Positions 47,472-56,860 of a DNA stretch of 64,000 nucleotides are shown one piece after another (within the stretch, counting starts at the first letter, position 1; each line of letters begins with the position of its first letter). A model generated the notes under the pieces. It worked only from the letters and a program-made list of their open reading frames with translations, was not told the DNA's origin and searched no databases. The DNA lies in assembly GCA_001695595.3 (NCBI GenBank), contig MBPM02000049.1, positions 310,001-374,000 on the forward strand. The letters run 5' to 3'. Both the position numbers and the translations under genes were made by a program. The DNA is from Plasmopara viticola. Taxonomy: Eukaryota > Oomycota > Peronosporomycetes > Peronosporales > Peronosporaceae.

Positions 47472-47485
47472 TCTCATTCCTTACA
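47472..47485 (+). promoter_or_regulatory. Oomycete-type initiator directly before a start codon
   Basis: TCTCATTCCTTACA, a good fit to the oomycete initiator consensus as I recall it, ends immediately before the ATG at 47486. If it is used, the 5' leader is about ten bases or less. This also supports 47486 as the start over the in-frame TTG upstream. Confidence 0.5.
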
Positions 47486-50400
47486 ATGGCGACAGTGCGG
47501 ACTCCCTCACGTGGCATTGAGCCCGGTACCAAGCGCAAGCGTACGCGCTTGAATCACCCTACTACCAAAGCTGATTCGAAGTCCACATCACGTGTCGAGG
47601 TGCAATTGCAGACACTCGAGAAGTGGTACCGCACGTTGACCATCGACATGTCGGAGTTACGGAGTGAATGCGCCCGCGTTCGCCTAGAGCTCGAAAAAGT
47701 CGACGACTTGGCTGAGGCTGCAGTAGAGAATTCGGAAAGATGTGCCGAGCATGCACAGGCAGCACAGGAGCGTGCATTAGCAGCCACGAAAATCAAAGAA
47801 GAGGCTGCCGAGAGCACTGAGAGCAAGGTACATTTTGTTACCGCAGAAATGGACCGAGTAACCAAGACGTGCAATGCTTTGGACAAAAAAATGGCAAGCT
47901 TCAATCGCACAAGTGTTACGGAAGAGTTTCTAATGACGCAATTGACAGCGCTACAAGAGCAATACGAAAATGAATTGAGTAAAGTTCGAGAGGAAGCTCT
48001 GGAAGCTCAGCACAAGCAGTTGGAAAGAGTGATGGTCCATTTAAAGGACGAAAAGTCTTACAAGAAGCAAATGGAGACGATGGCGAGATTGATTCAGAGC
48101 CTGAGCGACGAGAACAAGATACTGAATTACAAGATGAGGCAAGTGGCTACGTTGCAGCAACGAGTTGAACGAATCGAAAGAGACAAGGACGACGAACAAG
48201 GGCGCACACGAGTAGAGGTGAGTGCGTTGAATGCCAAGTTATTTGAGATGGAGAGACGGGTCACGAACGCAGAGGACAAAGCGCTCGAAGTTGATAGAAT
48301 AGTGGACAATTTGAGCCCGCAGCCAACAGGTACAATGTCAAATTATGCCACACCAGCGTCTGTACCACGAGCTGTGGTGCAACAAGAAGAATTGAATGGC
48401 GTTCATGACGAGTTACGACGCATTAATTGCGATTTACGAGCCGTCGGGGCTGATATAAATTCGTTAGCCAAGCATACAGACGAACGTGGAAGTCAGACTC
48501 GACATCATATGGAAGCGCGATTACAAGAGCTGAGTAAGCAGCTGTTTGATGCTCTCGGGCATGACTCTCGACTGCATGCAAGCATGATAAGTCGCCTCAA
48601 AGACACACTTTTTGACGTCCAAAGTGACCACCGGGAGTTTGCACAAAGAATTAAAAAACTAGAAGACGATGTGCTACAAGCGATTCCGGTGCAACCACGG
48701 GACCGCCTAGGCTTTAATCAACACCAGTCCACAGTGTTGCCGCCGCCGCATCCAGCCGCTTTCTGGAATCGTCGGGAGGCAATGTCACGCTATGAACCAG
48801 CACCTTACAAAACGATGCCAGCATTTGATCCTTTACTTCAAGAGCGGATGCGATGGACTCATCAAAGTAGAAGCCGTAGTCGGAGTCCGCCCCCGCAAAT
48901 GTTGTGGGGCGCGAAAAACAACGATCAATGTCCCAGTGGGTCGATAGAAGCTCGAAGTGGTCGTCATAATCAGCGCGGCAACCAGCCATTTTATCACAGT
49001 AAAAGTCCTGCGCACAATGTCTTGGACCGAGCACACTTACCTCAGGATTCCACGGAACAGGACCATAATGCTCACGACAATAGAGGAATTTTAGAAAACA
49101 ATCAAGCAGAGCGACCGGTGGAACCCGTGCGCCGTTTTCGCCAGCCTCCAAAAGCCCAGGAAGTGATCATTATTGAAGAAGACGAGGATGATGACGAGGA
49201 TGATAAAGGCGAAAATAACGCAAATGAAGGATTAGACGACGTTGATAATGGCAGTGATCTTAATGCAGATGTAAATGAAGACCCTGCCAGAGCTCCTCCA
49301 GATATAGTTTTAGATGAGAATGACATGATTCCATCAACCAGCATTGTTGTCGTGGAGACGCCTGAGCCTCGTAGCAGCAATACTGACGACGTTGAAATGA
49401 CGGATATCTTAGAGAATGAAACAGACCTACAAACGGGTTTACTGCTTTACTTTTGTTTAGGTGGCGCCCCTGATTTGGATGTCAATTGGACAAATTATTT
49501 TACCCAGTTGGATGCAGACGAATGTGTAGAGATGCCTCGTGCACTTCAATTTCAACGTCGGTATAGCTTCTTGCAAAGCTTTTCTGTGCACTTGACGCAG
49601 TGCATTCTTCAAGCTGTGATTCTCAATCGACACAATGTCTGTGAAAAAAGGCCTGGTTCGGATGCTTCTCAGATCGCTGGAGCACTGAATGCCGCCAAAT
49701 TGCGTACCGAATTTGAGAATTTGGTGCAAGGAATGCACCTTTCATGGGCCCAAGCGCTAAATAACTATTTATTGAAACAAGTCGGTAGCCTCGGTGGATT
49801 AGCATCAGAGAAGCTCGAGTTGTCAATTAGTCCAGCTGGATTGTCCAGTCTTGCGGACGAAGATGATGCCGTTTACGCTTGGAGCCAACAGCAAGAATCT
49901 ATTATGTGGAATTTGGCACGAAAGCTGCACCATGGACCGTTTGTGCCAGCCTTAGAATGCAACATAGACGCGTCTCCTGCTGTGTATTTGTTTGTTCTCC
50001 TGTTTGACGTGCTGACAGTAACGAGCGAATGCCCACAATATGGTACCTTTCGACTCAATGCGTTTGGTAGTAAGGCATTTGCATCCCTGTGGAATCACAC
50101 GCTCAAGAAGCTGCCGTATATGTTCTTTGCCGATTGGTCCTGGCTGGAGGATCAGTCGACGAAAGAGAGATTACCTGCGTTGGCTTTTTGTCATATACTG
50201 GCAACTATCATGTTGTGGAACAGTGCAATCGATCGCCATAGTCTGAGGAACGAAAACATTTATACAGCTGTAGTAAAGCAAATTTCTCATAAGCTATACG
50301 TGGGTGGCCGGGCCGTTTTTGAATCGACAAACGCAGCCGATTTCACATCTCTGGCGCTTGGTGAGTGGGAATCCACGCATATCGAGCTGCTTGATCTTGA

Positions 50401-50512
50401 TTGCACATTCGCGTCAACACTTGGATTGAATGGATTTTTTGAAATCACTGAAGCAATTCAAAACAACATGCTTGCTATGGCTGCTTCAATCAACCATGCA
50501 ACTTCTCCTTAG
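47486..50512 (+). CDS. Coiled-coil protein with acidic linker and globular C-terminus
   Basis: One exon, 1008 residues. The head is basic (GTKRKRTRLNH) and may be a nuclear signal. Coiled coil runs from about residue 35 to 400, broken in places. A Pro/Arg/Ser-rich disordered middle (RSRSRSPPP near 465) follows, then an acidic block of Asp/Glu at about 560-580 and further acidic sequence to about 650. The last 350 residues look folded, with Trp and aromatic residues at regular spacing (WSLG-like and DWSWLEDQ segments), but match no family I can name. The layout suggests a scaffold or nuclear or centrosomal protein. Function is not assigned. The start is chosen because a strong initiator box abuts it. 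Confidence 0.8.
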   Translation: MATVRTPSRGIEPGTKRKRTRLNHPTTKADSKSTSRVEVQLQTLEKWYRTLTIDMSELRSECARVRLELEKVDDLAEAAVENSERCAEHAQAAQERALAATKIKEEAAESTESKVHFVTAEMDRVTKTCNALDKKMASFNRTSVTEEFLMTQLTALQEQYENELSKVREEALEAQHKQLERVMVHLKDEKSYKKQMETMARLIQSLSDENKILNYKMRQVATLQQRVERIERDKDDEQGRTRVEVSALNAKLFEMERRVTNAEDKALEVDRIVDNLSPQPTGTMSNYATPASVPRAVVQQEELNGVHDELRRINCDLRAVGADINSLAKHTDERGSQTRHHMEARLQELSKQLFDALGHDSRLHASMISRLKDTLFDVQSDHREFAQRIKKLEDDVLQAIPVQPRDRLGFNQHQSTVLPPPHPAAFWNRREAMSRYEPAPYKTMPAFDPLLQERMRWTHQSRSRSRSPPPQMLWGAKNNDQCPSGSIEARSGRHNQRGNQPFYHSKSPAHNVLDRAHLPQDSTEQDHNAHDNRGILENNQAERPVEPVRRFRQPPKAQEVIIIEEDEDDDEDDKGENNANEGLDDVDNGSDLNADVNEDPARAPPDIVLDENDMIPSTSIVVVETPEPRSSNTDDVEMTDILENETDLQTGLLLYFCLGGAPDLDVNWTNYFTQLDADECVEMPRALQFQRRYSFLQSFSVHLTQCILQAVILNRHNVCEKRPGSDASQIAGALNAAKLRTEFENLVQGMHLSWAQALNNYLLKQVGSLGGLASEKLELSISPAGLSSLADEDDAVYAWSQQQESIMWNLARKLHHGPFVPALECNIDASPAVYLFVLLFDVLTVTSECPQYGTFRLNAFGSKAFASLWNHTLKKLPYMFFADWSWLEDQSTKERLPALAFCHILATIMLWNSAIDRHSLRNENIYTAVVKQISHKLYVGGRAVFESTNAADFTSLALGEWESTHIELLDLDCTFASTLGLNGFFEITEAIQNNMLAMAASINHATSP

Positions 50513-50558
50513 CTGATGTGTAATTCGTTTTCATTATTAACGTATCAAGCCAGCCACA

Positions 50559-50909
50559 ATGTCATTTACGGGCTCTAAGCTGACGCATCTCAGTTTCATC
50601 TGGCGGAATTGGTGCATTTTAGGACAGCAAGATTCAGCTATTGACTTAACTAAGTCGCTGCTACGACAATGTTGTTTGGTGTTGTGTAATTTGACTGCCA
50701 AAGAACGCTTGATCCTAGAGGTGACTCGTCAAAAAATGTATAAAGAAATGAATACGAGGATGAAGTTGCCTTTCGTTGCACAAGGGATTGCCATCTTAGC
50801 AAGAAAAGCGCCTAGCTGTCACGCAGAAAAAAAAGCAGAGATCGATTGGTTCGATCGAAATCAAGTTGTTAGTAATGTTTCCTGCAATTCGAAATTGCGA
50901 AGCAATTGA
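50559..50909 (+). CDS. Small uncharacterised ORF downstream of the coiled-coil gene
   Basis: A 116-codon frame from a true ATG, starting 46 bp after the previous stop. The first 65 residues are helix-like (SAIDLTKSLLRQCCLVLCNLT, then AKERLILEVTRQKMYKEM) and look coding, while the C-terminal 35 are polar and Cys-containing. No family was recognised. The very short gap makes it either the tail of the same transcript or an independent small gene. A chance frame in the 3' UTR is a real alternative. Confidence 0.35.
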   Translation: MSFTGSKLTHLSFIWRNWCILGQQDSAIDLTKSLLRQCCLVLCNLTAKERLILEVTRQKMYKEMNTRMKLPFVAQGIAILARKAPSCHAEKKAEIDWFDRNQVVSNVSCNSKLRSN

Positions 50910-51370
50910 GTAAGCAACGGACACGATCCAGAGTTGTTGATTTATTAAAGGAATGACACTAAAATACAAGCCAAGTACGGCAATGCGGCTCGCTGAAGAA
51001 AAAGTGTTTTCAAGTCACATACAGCTGAGCGCTAACTTTGCTAATAATGATCCGTAACCTGAGACAAAGTCCAAGTGTATGCTTTGAATACGTTAGTAGC
51101 CGACAATGCATCAGCAATTAAGCGAGTGCTGGCGACCCCGCCAATTGTTTTGGCCATTAATCTTTGTTATAATGTGCAATAGGACCTCGACCTACAGCAC
51201 GACTCTGCATAAAGGTATGTAATGTGCTAGTTTAGCTGGCCTTTGGTCTTGATCAATATTGACATCGTTAAACTTACTTGCTAAGCAACACTAGCTGTAT
51301 ATGATTTTGCAGTATTGTACGACAACCTTGATATTTTTCGCATGCCACGGACTTTCTGTTAAATGTCGAC
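50910..51370. other. Intergenic
   Basis: Around 460 bp, AT-rich, between convergently ending genes. No gene or repeat was recognised. Confidence 0.5.
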
Positions 51371-52201
51371 TTATACCGCTGCGTTTCCCGAATTTTTCGC
51401 TAGTGCGTGATTCCCAGTCTGACCTCCGTGGTCGTAGCCACGCGCTGTCTTTTGAATCTGCACGTACATGCCAATAATAAAGAGCACAATCATACTCGCT
51501 AAATAGGCCCACCAGGCATCTGGAATGTCGTAGACCCAGTCGCCTTTGTCATCTTGCGATCGAAATTGCTTCAGATCGCCACCGTTTGGATAGCCACCAG
51601 CAAAGTAGCCAACGCCCCAAATGCAGACGGTGGAGCCAACAAATGCCGTCGTTGCGATGAGGACTGGCTTTTCGAGCTTGAGAGCCAAAATGCCACCAAT
51701 GATGCCAAGTAAGATGGCCAAGATGGCCAGCAGAACGTCCGGATTCGTTGGATAGATCTCTGCGCCTACCGACGTATTGATACTAAATGCAAGCATGATG
51801 CCGCCCGCTGCGCCAGTCAAGAAAATGCTTGCACTGTAGAGCATGAGCACAACGACGCCTGCAATGACGCCACCGATAGCAAAGCCAATCCACGAGGCTG
51901 TAGGCATCCAGCTCAAGCTCGAGAAGGCGGCTTCGATGATCCTTGCAACAAAAAGGCCGCCGACCAAGAAAGCACAGCAAAAGGCCGTGGGACGGAAGAG
52001 TCGGTAGCCCGCGAGACACACGACACCGCCGCCAAAGAAAGCAAGGGCCGCTAAAATCGCGGGACCCCATTGAATGCCATCGGCTGAGCTCAGCAGCTCC
52101 GTCACCCCCTCGAGCGAGCTGTCGCTTAGAGAGCTATCGCTCGCCATAACGGAGAGGACGCCTAGTTGCAGCAGCGAAATCGCAAGCTCATGGGTCTCCA
52201 T
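51371..52201 (-). CDS. TMEM198/TM7SF3-like (DUF4203) multi-pass membrane protein, copy A
   Basis: Single exon, 276 residues from the ATG at 52201. The frame remains open 115 codons further upstream, but that stretch has non-coding character, and starting at 52201 gives an N-terminus like that of the paralogue at 58796. A weak signal-like hydrophobic run ends near residue 20 and is followed by a Ser/Asp-rich stretch. Seven hydrophobic helices follow, with Gly-rich turns (FFGGGVVCLAGYRLFRP, FAIGGVIAGVVVLMLY, FLTGAAGGIMLAF, LGIIGGILALKLEKP). These match the DUF4203 pattern of TMEM198 and related proteins. DAWWAYLASMIVLF near the end is shared with the paralogue. The animal proteins act in membrane scaffolding and Wnt-receptor signalling. 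The role here is unknown, and the location is the secretory or plasma membrane by inference. Confidence 0.8.
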   Translation of the reverse strand: METHELAISLLQLGVLSVMASDSSLSDSSLEGVTELLSSADGIQWGPAILAALAFFGGGVVCLAGYRLFRPTAFCCAFLVGGLFVARIIEAAFSSLSWMPTASWIGFAIGGVIAGVVVLMLYSASIFLTGAAGGIMLAFSINTSVGAEIYPTNPDVLLAILAILLGIIGGILALKLEKPVLIATTAFVGSTVCIWGVGYFAGGYPNGGDLKQFRSQDDKGDWVYDIPDAWWAYLASMIVLFIIGMYVQIQKTARGYDHGGQTGNHALAKNSGNAAV

Positions 52202-52946
52202 TGAACGAATGCTGTTGATGAGTTGCTGATTCTTCCAGTCAATGCTGATGCCGACAATGTATCTAAATGTACCGGTATTTGGATACGCACATGGGTAAGA
52301 TACCACATACATCATTTGTATTTTGAAATGAATCTTTTTCCCGAAGAATAGCATGGACGTCGAGAAATTGGATTGGATCTTGAGGTTTGGCCCAATTGTT
52401 CGAGCAAATTGGTCACTAGTGGAATCAATGAGTACAAAGGTTTTTAACGAGGAAGACCGGAATAAGTCGGCAAAACATATGGCCGACCATTTTTCATACG
52501 TTAAGAAAGACGTACTTACGCCATCGTCTTGGGAAGCGTTTTTCAATAGATCAAAAAAAGTAGTAGAACTTCTACTGTTCTATCGTTCTTTGTCACGTCC
52601 AATCCGGGAGCTGGAATGAAAAAAGTCCCTAGTGTTCGATACATATCAGCGCCACCTACTTACGACCTTTTAAGACGCACTTAGTTGATAGCGTAGCGAA
52701 AGTCTCACGTAAGTGTACCCACTATAAGCAAGCGCTTTCTCGCTATGATGCATGTTTGCGGTTGTGCTAGAATGTCGCAAAACTTTCGTGCCCTACTAAC
52801 ATTGGCAACACTTTTTCGTTGCAAAAAGCTAGCTTGAAGAGTCCACTGTTTCCTAACCAGTCACTTAGTTCCATAAATCCTGTACGCACTCTTACTACGG
52901 ACGTCCACACACATATCCACTATTGTACAAATAAATGGCTCTCGAA
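52202..52946. other. Intergenic with upstream open extension
   Basis: 52202-52546 is open on the minus strand in the frame of the DUF4203 gene, yet it has no domain and an AT-rich, unbiased codon pattern. It is treated as promoter and leader. The remainder, to 52946, holds nothing recognisable. Confidence 0.45.
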
Positions 52947-53501
52947 TCACGCAAACAGCCGTTGACTAGCACTTTCGCGCGGTGGAAACGCCATGGGCAC
53001 GGCAGTCGAGGCATTCGTGCTCGTCACGCAAAAGACCTTGGCCAATGTACGGCCATCGTTCATTCCTGCTGCTTTCGCTGCCACGCGCACGAACGCATCG
53101 TTCTCAATGTACGCAAACATGCCACAAAGGTGACCAAATTGCACGACACTAGCGGAAGTAAGCAGTACGCATCCAAACCGGCCGCCAGCTTTGGTCGCCA
53201 TCAATGCAATCATGTCTTGCACCAACGAGTCGGGTGTGATGCTGCCACGCGGTTGCGACAACCATTTGGGCATGGCCACATCAGCATCAACGCGATTGGC
53301 ACCCTGTACAAACTGCAAGAGCGCGTTGTGATCCCAATGCAAAGCCAGCGCAGGCTCATCATCGTTGACTGACGCAGACGAAAGGTACTCATTCACCTAA
53401 TACCGTGTAGACGAAAAAATGGGTTCCCTGAGTGAATAAGGGAAGAAATGGGTAAGGTTTACCTGCGGGATGCAATCTTTGTACGAAAAGCTCGGACACA
53501 T
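52947..53501 (-). CDS. Small conserved-looking protein of unknown function, two exons
   Basis: Minus-strand exons 53501-53463 (13 codons, MCPSFSYKDCIPQ) and 53396-52947 join in phase 0 across a 66-bp intron (GTAAAC..TTAG) to 162 residues. The second exon alone has no ATG at its head (it starts at GTG), which points to the small first exon. The sequence alternates short hydrophobic and polar segments (DSLVQDMIALMATKAGGRFGCVLLT, HLCGMFAYIENDAFVRVAA) compatible with a compact alpha/beta fold. Its GC-rich codon use is like that of other real genes here. There is no signal peptide or membrane segment, and no family was recognised. A plus-strand frame covering the same bases (52935-53372) is taken as an antisense shadow. 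Confidence 0.62.
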
Positions 53502-54356
53502 GAAAGTGCTCGTTCGTGGATGCACGAGAAAGAGAGCGTGAAATTTATTTGACGTGCTCACGTCAGGAAGGAGAATGAGGCGACTGAGATTTTAAATGTC
53601 GACACCCGGCTATTGCACTGCTGCATGTTCTTTGTAGGACCACCAGTCGCACGTTTTTCACAGCGTGGCTCCTGTGGCCCACACTCTGATCACACAATAT
53701 CACTCGGTTCTTAAAATGAGGGTGACCTGTCAACAAGTAAGAAGAAGAAAACTCTTGGCGTCGAGAAGGTGATGTTGTACCATCCAAGCCTAATTCTACC
53801 GGGCAAAGCCTTATTGGTTCGACAACCTATCGTTTAGCTTGGTTCACGTGGCGAGCACGATGTGCGGCCTTCTTATGCAAATTATTTGGGAGGCAGCAAA
53901 TTTAAATAGTGTCAAGTTCGGAATTTGATTGATATCAATAAGTTCTTAATGCTAGTTTTCAAAAATCAAGTTGAATAGGTGCCACTTCTGCCAAGATGCT
54001 TACGAAATCGCGCAAGGATGGAAAAGTTATGCGTTTTTTAGGGTAAACAAGTTTCTCCAAGGCACAAAGTTAGCTCATGACGAAACGATCTGACCAACGT
54101 TTACCCTCATCACCTCTTCTACTGGAGCCAATTTTTACACATAAAAGAAGGTTTTCCTTCCCAACGAAAGATATCATACTGCGCTATGAAGGAGTCTTAC
54201 TACTCATCGCGCTGTGGCTGAAACAAATACTTTTTTTCCTTAGATATCTTGAGCGAGGCCACCTTTTTCCTGGTTGTAGACGAGATGGATAAATCAAATC
54301 GCGCCATTAAATGCAAAACCAGCGACAACATTTCTTCTCGAGAGGATTCGTCCACC
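53502..54356. other. Intergenic
   Basis: 850 bp with no recognisable gene, repeat or RNA. The short frames at 53563-53787 and 54077-54292 look accidental. Confidence 0.5.
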
Positions 54357-56860
54357 TCATCCTGCTTCAAAGGGATTCAACGTATTGCACGCACTCGCTA
54401 TCGCACTCTCCTTCGATAGCCCCGCCTTGAACCCGTCCGCGTCTTCTCCGTCCCTCTTTCGACCGACAAAGTCCTGCTCCACCTGAAACCTACCATCCCA
54501 CCACGCAGAGTTGGCAATCGACTGCAATTGGTCAACAAGTCCCATCGACAAAAAGGGCCATGTTTTCGCGACCTCAGTCTTATCCGCATTCGATCCAAAC
54601 ACTCCTCGAACGCACACTGCACCTTCCACCTTTACCGGCTCCGCCTCGGGTTGTCTAGCGACGACAAAACTTTGTGCCGGATTGCCACCACTCGTCGTTT
54701 CGCGGAGACTGAGATAAAGACGAATCATTTTGTCCGTCTCGGTGCTTTGCAGCGCATTTTCATCCTTGAAAACATGCAACGGCGACAAATCGTGCAGTGC
54801 TGAAGTAGGAAACCTCTCATCTTTTTCGACTCACTTCTTCCCTCGAACGAGAATAAACGACGCCATCTTTGTTGCGTGCGAAAACATGGGAATGATCAAA
54901 ACGGCTCCTTTTTGGTAGCGAGGGAGGATGCCTGCCGCACGTCGATCCAACAGCTTCCAAAGCGTGGCTTCCGTCGGTTCGTCACCGAGATCGACAAAAT
55001 GGCTAAACCCAAGGCTCCAGTGTTGCCACGCATCAAGCCATCCTTGAAACACATGACAAGACACGTTGGCTGCTGGAGACGCTTCACAAAGGCTCGGATT
55101 GGGACCCACAAGCATCACGATAAACTCCGAGACTTTCGCAAACTGACCCGAAAAGACGAAATTTCGCTTGCTCTCGGCATGAAACGCTGCAGTGCCCATA
55201 ATCGTAGCATCCATTGCCAATAATAAAAGAGACGGGCGACAATTTCACCAGTATCCTTCATGTCTACGACTCCACGAAGCAGCATCGCATGAAAGTGGCG
55301 AAGAATATGCGTCTCCAACGCCGGTGGCTCCAATTGATACCACAGGTACGAGGCCCCAAAGGTCAAGATCGGGTCCGACGTATGGCTGGTAACGTGAGCA
55401 TCGTTCGTATACGTCGCGTAGTGCAACACACTCATAAAGTCCGCAATTAAGCGCGTTGTCATGGGGTCGCTCGCACGTGGCCGTAGACCCACGCGGCACA
55501 GGACCGACGACACCCATGGAGCGAAGCCTACGAGTAGCTTTGAGGCAGGCATGGCGAGCCGAGCAGCAATTGCGACGCCGCAAATGCGACAACCGCTCGC
55601 TGTCGTTCTGCCAGCAAACGATTCGCGCTCCACTTGTACCAAAGCGGACGACCCATGGCTTCCAGCGCTGCCCATACGTTTTCCGGCTCTGTGGTCAACA
55701 CGCGACTTTTACTCGTTGACGCGAGGGCATGCAGCCTCACATCCATCGTTTGGGTCAAAACAAACGAAGGCATCAATACTGTGATACCAAAACTTCGTGC
55801 CGATGGATCCCTAATCATCTTTGGGACCGCTTCTTGCACTTGGCAATTCGTGTCGACGAGGATTGCAACAATCATCCCAGACGTTTCCACGACATACGGA
55901 TGGCGACCCAGATCTTTTAGAGCTTGACGCACCACTTGCGTTACTTGTCTCGTGCAAGACCCGCGCTTCGTCAAGAGCTACGACGAGCACACGAAGCTTG
56001 GTGCCTTTTTGGGCCGACGAATCCACTTTGCTTGCCCTTGGTTTCGCATCGTAAAGCGACACGTTTTTGATTTTCTTTGCAATCGAAAACTCCACGTCTT
56101 GGTGATTGTCTTGATCGCCAAAGAGCGCCGTCCATTCCTTGCCAGCGTCAGGATTCTCGACGGTGTATATATACGCTTGAAGTAGTGATCTCTGTAATTG
56201 ACGCAGTGTGCAGTTTCGCTTTGGAAAAAGTCACGCACATAATGCATGGGTCGGTCGCGGGTACCCAGTAGCGCGACTCCGCTTTAAACAGACGTACAAG
56301 AGTGTGAGATCGAACTGGAAGCCGTCACTTTCCAGAACATGGCCCTCGGCTGTAAACTCTGCCAACTCTTTCATAAGACGACTCTTTCCAAAGCCTGCGC
56401 TCTGGGTTATGGTAGTACACGGAGCCTTGAAGTTTTTTCCATGTGTATAATACGCCGACAAACCAGTCGCGAGGTACTGGTTGAATTGATTGGCTGCGCT
56501 TCCAATGTACGGCGCATGAAACGCTGTGACCACCTCGTTGGGCACGTGATACTTCATTGCAGCTCGTGCTTCTCTTTGGTACCGCTTTAGCTCATTGACA
56601 CCTGCTGTGGTGGCCACTGCTCGATCGGCACGACTACACGTTTCATGGTAGGCAACGCATACTTGACCACCTCAGAAACCTTCGAGCTCGTCTTCGTCCG
56701 CCCCGAGACAAAAGTCTTCATTAATAAAGAGCTCACGTTTACTCACGTGAACGCCCGTTTGAGTGGTTTTCAAAGCCTCATACACCACACTTGACAATCG
56801 CTCGACGAGTGAAAGTTCGACGGCCTGCTTTTGTTCATCAGTCATCTCGATGTTGGACAT
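54357..56860 (-). pseudogene. Inactivated P-loop NTPase of an oomycete-expanded family
   Basis: Read on the minus strand from ATG 56860. A first exon (56860-56680) is followed by a likely 78-bp intron (56602-56679, GTTTCT..GCAG). Then comes a long domain with the Walker-A-like QSAGFGKSRL, a YVCLKRSRATGYPRPT block, YIYTVENPDAG, and the Walker-B-like LRVLVVALDEARVL. Further on are YVVETSGMIVAILVDTN, a TRLIADFMSVLHYATYTND helix, GEIVARL and a C-terminal LIIPMF block. The order is that of large NTPase proteins of unknown function common in oomycetes and some fungi, sometimes filed with crinkler-like proteins. This assignment is from memory. The gene is broken by in-frame TGA at 56231-56233 and 54831-54833 and by frame changes near 55941-55960, 55570-55600 and 55222-55233. 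Automated models might hide these breaks behind false introns. The length of about 800 codons is near full for the family. Confidence 0.75.

Noticed and set aside
52935..53372. 145-codon plus-strand frame opposite the 162-residue gene
   Set aside because: It overlaps the minus-strand gene almost completely. The minus strand has the better amino-acid pattern and a phased intron, so this is taken as an antisense shadow.
55978..56247. 89-codon frame inside the NTPase pseudogene that seemed to bridge two segments by compensating frameshifts
   Set aside because: The frame on both sides is the same and reads through sensibly apart from one TGA, so a nonsense codon explains the region better than two shifts.
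56231..56310. 75-bp intron (GTACCC..CAGAG) that would remove the first TGA in the NTPase locus
   Set aside because: The acceptor is poor and the removal would delete part of the conserved TGYP block. It is kept only as a weak alternative to a nonsense mutation.
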